Positions 7,082 to 8,717 of a stretch of DNA of 8,717 nucleotides are shown here, piece by piece. The notes under the pieces are model-generated. The model searched no databases, was not told the origin of the DNA, and saw nothing but the letters and a program-made list of their open reading frames with translations. The stretch covers positions 1-8,717 of the forward strand of contig SXOW01000429.1 in assembly GCA_005778315.1 (NCBI GenBank). Reading direction: 5' to 3'. This DNA is from Acidobacteriota bacterium. GTDB lineage: Bacteria; Acidobacteriota; Vicinamibacteria; Vicinamibacterales; UBA8438. The first letter of the stretch is position 1. Each line of letters opens with the position of its first letter. A program made the position numbers and the translations under genes.

Positions 7082-8035
7082 GTGCCGAATCACGCCCCCG
7101 TGGACAGAAGAATCTGGCTGAACGGCCAGTTCGTGCCGTGGCACGAGGCGACGGTGCACGTGCTGTCGCACAGCCTGCAGCGCGGTTCTCTCGTGTTCGA
7201 CTACACCGGGGTCCATCAAACCGTTCGCGGCCCCGGCATCTTCCGGCTCGACGTCCACGTCGCGCGTTTGCTGCACTCGTGCCAACTCATGGGGTTGCCG
7301 CTCGCCTACGGACAGGCTGAGATCGAGGCGGCCATCATAGAGACCGTGCGCGCCAACCCGGGTTCCCGGGCGGTGAAAGCGAGCGCCTTCTACGCGTCGG
7401 TGGAGGTGGATGTCGTCCCGCTCGATCGACGCGTCTCGCTGGCGATCGCCGCCTACGATCCACAGGCGGACATCCTGGCACACCTGCCCGGCCCGCCTCG
7501 GGCCCGCCCCCGCACCGTCCGGCTGTGGCTCGAAAAGAAGACGCATCAGCGTCGTGAAGACATCGTGTCGCCGCAGGCCAAGGTCTCGGCGAACTATGCG
7601 AGCGGGATGATGGCCAAGTCGCTCGCGCTGAAAGCGGGCTTCGACGAGGTGCTCTTCGTGAACGAGGATGACCAGCTCGCCGAAGGGCCGACAACGAATC
7701 TCTTTGTGGTCGATGCCACCGGACGGGTGCGCACACCGCCGGAGCAACGCGTGCTGAGGGGCGTGACGCGGCTGAGCGTCATCGAACTGGCGCACAGCGA
7801 CGGCATCGCCGTCGACGAAGCAGACATTGCGCCGCACGAACTGACCACGGCTCGCGAGGTTTTCCTCACCGGCACGACGGCCGGCGTGCTGCCAGTCGAG
7901 TCGGTGGATGGTCGGCCGGTCGGCGAGACCTGCCCCGGGCCGGTGGCGACCCGCCTCGGTGATCGACTCCGTCTCACCTTGACCGGCGAGGCCCCCGGGT
8001 TCGAGCACTGGCTCACGTACGTGCAGCCGCAGTGA
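7082..8035 (+). CDS. Fold-type-IV PLP aminotransferase (branched-chain aminotransferase-like)
   Basis: This 317-residue cytoplasmic enzyme aligns over its whole length with class IV aminotransferases such as E. coli IlvE. Landmarks are IWLNGQFVPW (11-20), HVLSHSLQRG (26-35), the PLP-lysine K167 in QAKVSANY, LAEGPTTNLF with E201 contacting the PLP ring nitrogen, R62 matching the phosphate-binding arginine, and the phosphate-binding loop GTTAGVLPV (264-272). These imply PLP-dependent transfer of an amino group between an amino acid and a 2-oxoacid. The substrate is uncertain: the FEGIR and YIRP motifs lining the IlvE pocket read FDYTG (39-43) and VKAS (98-101) here, and the IlvE arginines R40 and R97 are absent. 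GTG 7082 is chosen over the in-frame ATG 6986, which overlaps the lipoprotein gene and adds 32 residues with no family match; a promoter also ends 7 bases before the GTG. The gene converges with the CoA-racemase gene. Confidence 0.88.
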   Translation: MPNHAPVDRRIWLNGQFVPWHEATVHVLSHSLQRGSLVFDYTGVHQTVRGPGIFRLDVHVARLLHSCQLMGLPLAYGQAEIEAAIIETVRANPGSRAVKASAFYASVEVDVVPLDRRVSLAIAAYDPQADILAHLPGPPRARPRTVRLWLEKKTHQRREDIVSPQAKVSANYASGMMAKSLALKAGFDEVLFVNEDDQLAEGPTTNLFVVDATGRVRTPPEQRVLRGVTRLSVIELAHSDGIAVDEADIAPHELTTAREVFLTGTTAGVLPVESVDGRPVGETCPGPVATRLGDRLRLTLTGEAPGFEHWLTYVQPQ

Positions 8036-8056
8036 TCCGTCGGGGACGAGCCGGAT
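8035..8056. terminator. Possible hairpin terminator between convergent genes
   Basis: ATCCG (8035-8039) pairs with CGGAT (8052-8056), and inside it TCG (8040-8042) pairs with CGA (8047-8049) around a GGGA loop, with a two-base bulge. It lies within the 31-base gap between two stop codons, where a two-way terminator is expected. There is no T-tract on either strand, so intrinsic termination is doubtful. Confidence 0.35.
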
Positions 8057-8066
8057 TCTCCGCTCG

Positions 8067-8717
8067 CTAGGATGACGGTGTGACGCGCTGCGCGGCGACG
8101 CCGCGGCTGATCAGGGCGTCGATCTCGCGGTCTTCGAGCCCCCACTCCGACAGGGCCTGACGCGTGTGGGCTCCGGCCGCCGCTGGCGCGCCGCGAATCG
8201 CGCTGGGCGTCCGACTGAAACGAGGCGCCGCGTTCGGCTGCCACCCTCCGCTCCCTTCCACGAACGTTGACCGATCCTGGTGATGCGCGTGGTGCGGCGC
8301 CTCCCGCAGGCTCAGGACGGGCGCGAAACAGGCGTCGGTGCCTTCGAGCAATGCCACCCACTGGTCGCGGGTGCGCGTGGCGATCAGTCCGGCCAGTTTG
8401 GTCTTCAGGGCAGGCCACTGGCGCCGGTCCGTCGAGTGCGGCAGTTCGTCGTCCGTGAGGTTGAGCCGGTCAAGCAGGGTGGCGTAGAAGCCCGCTTCGA
8501 TCGGCGCGAGGGAGATGTACTTATCATCGCTCGTCCGGTAGACGTCGTAGCAATGGGCCCCGCTGTCGAGGAGGTTGACGCCGCGCACGTCCTGCGACAC
8601 GCCCGCATTCAGCAGGGCGTAGGCGGAGGTCATCAAGGAGGCCACCCCATCCACCATCGCCGCGTCCACCACCTGGCCCTCGCCTGACCGTTGCGCCTCG
8701 AACAGCGCCGAGACCAC
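8067..8717 (-). CDS. Alpha-methylacyl-CoA racemase / family III (CaiB/BaiF) CoA-transferase, C-terminal part
   Basis: The minus-strand frame is open to the right edge and stops at TAG (complement of 8067-8069), leaving the last 216 residues; the true start lies beyond 8717, and the GTG at the edge is an internal valine. The sequence follows human alpha-methylacyl-CoA racemase closely in order: GEGQVVDAAMVDG (12-24), NLLDSGAHCYDVYRTSDDKY (48-67), LAPIEAGFYATLLDRLNL (70-87), WVALLEGTDACFAPVLSLRE (120-139) and HHAHHQDRSTFVE (142-154), counted from the window edge. Such enzymes invert the 2-methyl stereocentre of branched acyl-CoAs so that they can be beta-oxidised. E74 in APIE matches the third conserved catalytic-site acid; the catalytic His and Asp lie in the missing part. 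In place of the family GGAPFY and IEPQFY motifs this protein has SGAHCY and IEAGFY, so a different acyl-CoA substrate is possible. A plain family III CoA-transferase is the alternative. Confidence 0.87.
   Translation of the reverse strand: MVSALFEAQRSGEGQVVDAAMVDGVASLMTSAYALLNAGVSQDVRGVNLLDSGAHCYDVYRTSDDKYISLAPIEAGFYATLLDRLNLTDDELPHSTDRRQWPALKTKLAGLIATRTRDQWVALLEGTDACFAPVLSLREAPHHAHHQDRSTFVEGSGGWQPNAAPRFSRTPSAIRGAPAAAGAHTRQALSEWGLEDREIDALISRGVAAQRVTPSS

Noticed and set aside
7022..8008. 328-codon open frame on the minus strand
   Set aside because: It is the exact antisense of the aminotransferase, which has full-length family homology and a promoter.

Overview
The window is GC-rich DNA, densely coding, with short intergenic gaps and no stretch over 300 bases without a gene. 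It holds seven genes: six on the plus strand and one, cut by the right edge, on the minus strand. I see no tRNA, rRNA, CRISPR, transposase or phage gene. The combination of a planctomycete-type cytochrome/DUF1549/DUF1553 protein, a DUF1501 partner, the high GC and the Gram-negative envelope proteins suggests a soil or freshwater Acidobacteriota (perhaps Vicinamibacteria-like). Planctomycetes or Verrucomicrobia remain possible. This assignment is inference from gene content, not from a marker gene.

Layout. Positions 1-372 hold the C-terminal part of a 3-oxoacid CoA-transferase B subunit. Positions 508-3741 and 3747-5210 are a tightly linked pair: a 1077-residue exported protein (PSCyt1 haem-type domain, DUF1549, LamG, DUF1553) and a 487-residue DUF1501 protein with a twin-arginine signal. 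Positions 5259-6092 encode a probable outer-membrane beta-barrel. Positions 6174-7019 encode a probable lipoprotein with a CBM9/DOMON-like fold and a glycine-rich insertion. Positions 7082-8035 encode a fold-type-IV PLP aminotransferase related to branched-chain aminotransferases. Converging on it, 8067-8717 (minus) is the C-terminal part of an alpha-methylacyl-CoA racemase-type family III CoA-transferase.

How the genes may work together. The middle of the window is four consecutive envelope-targeted proteins that appear to use different export signals (Sec, Tat, Sec plus beta-barrel, lipoprotein). The cytochrome/DUF1501 pair is separated by only 5 bases and is almost certainly co-transcribed. 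This pair recurs widely in Planctomycetes, Verrucomicrobia and Acidobacteria, but as far as I know its biochemical role is not settled. The flanking genes are cytoplasmic acyl-CoA and amino-acid enzymes that could belong to branched-chain or ketone-body metabolism; a link with the envelope genes is not demonstrated.

Regulation. Two genes (5259 and 7082) have a TACAAT- or TACAGT-like -10 box only 7-10 bases before the start codon and no Shine-Dalgarno. This suggests leaderless or near-leaderless mRNAs. The cytochrome gene instead has a GGAG ribosome binding site and a candidate promoter further upstream.
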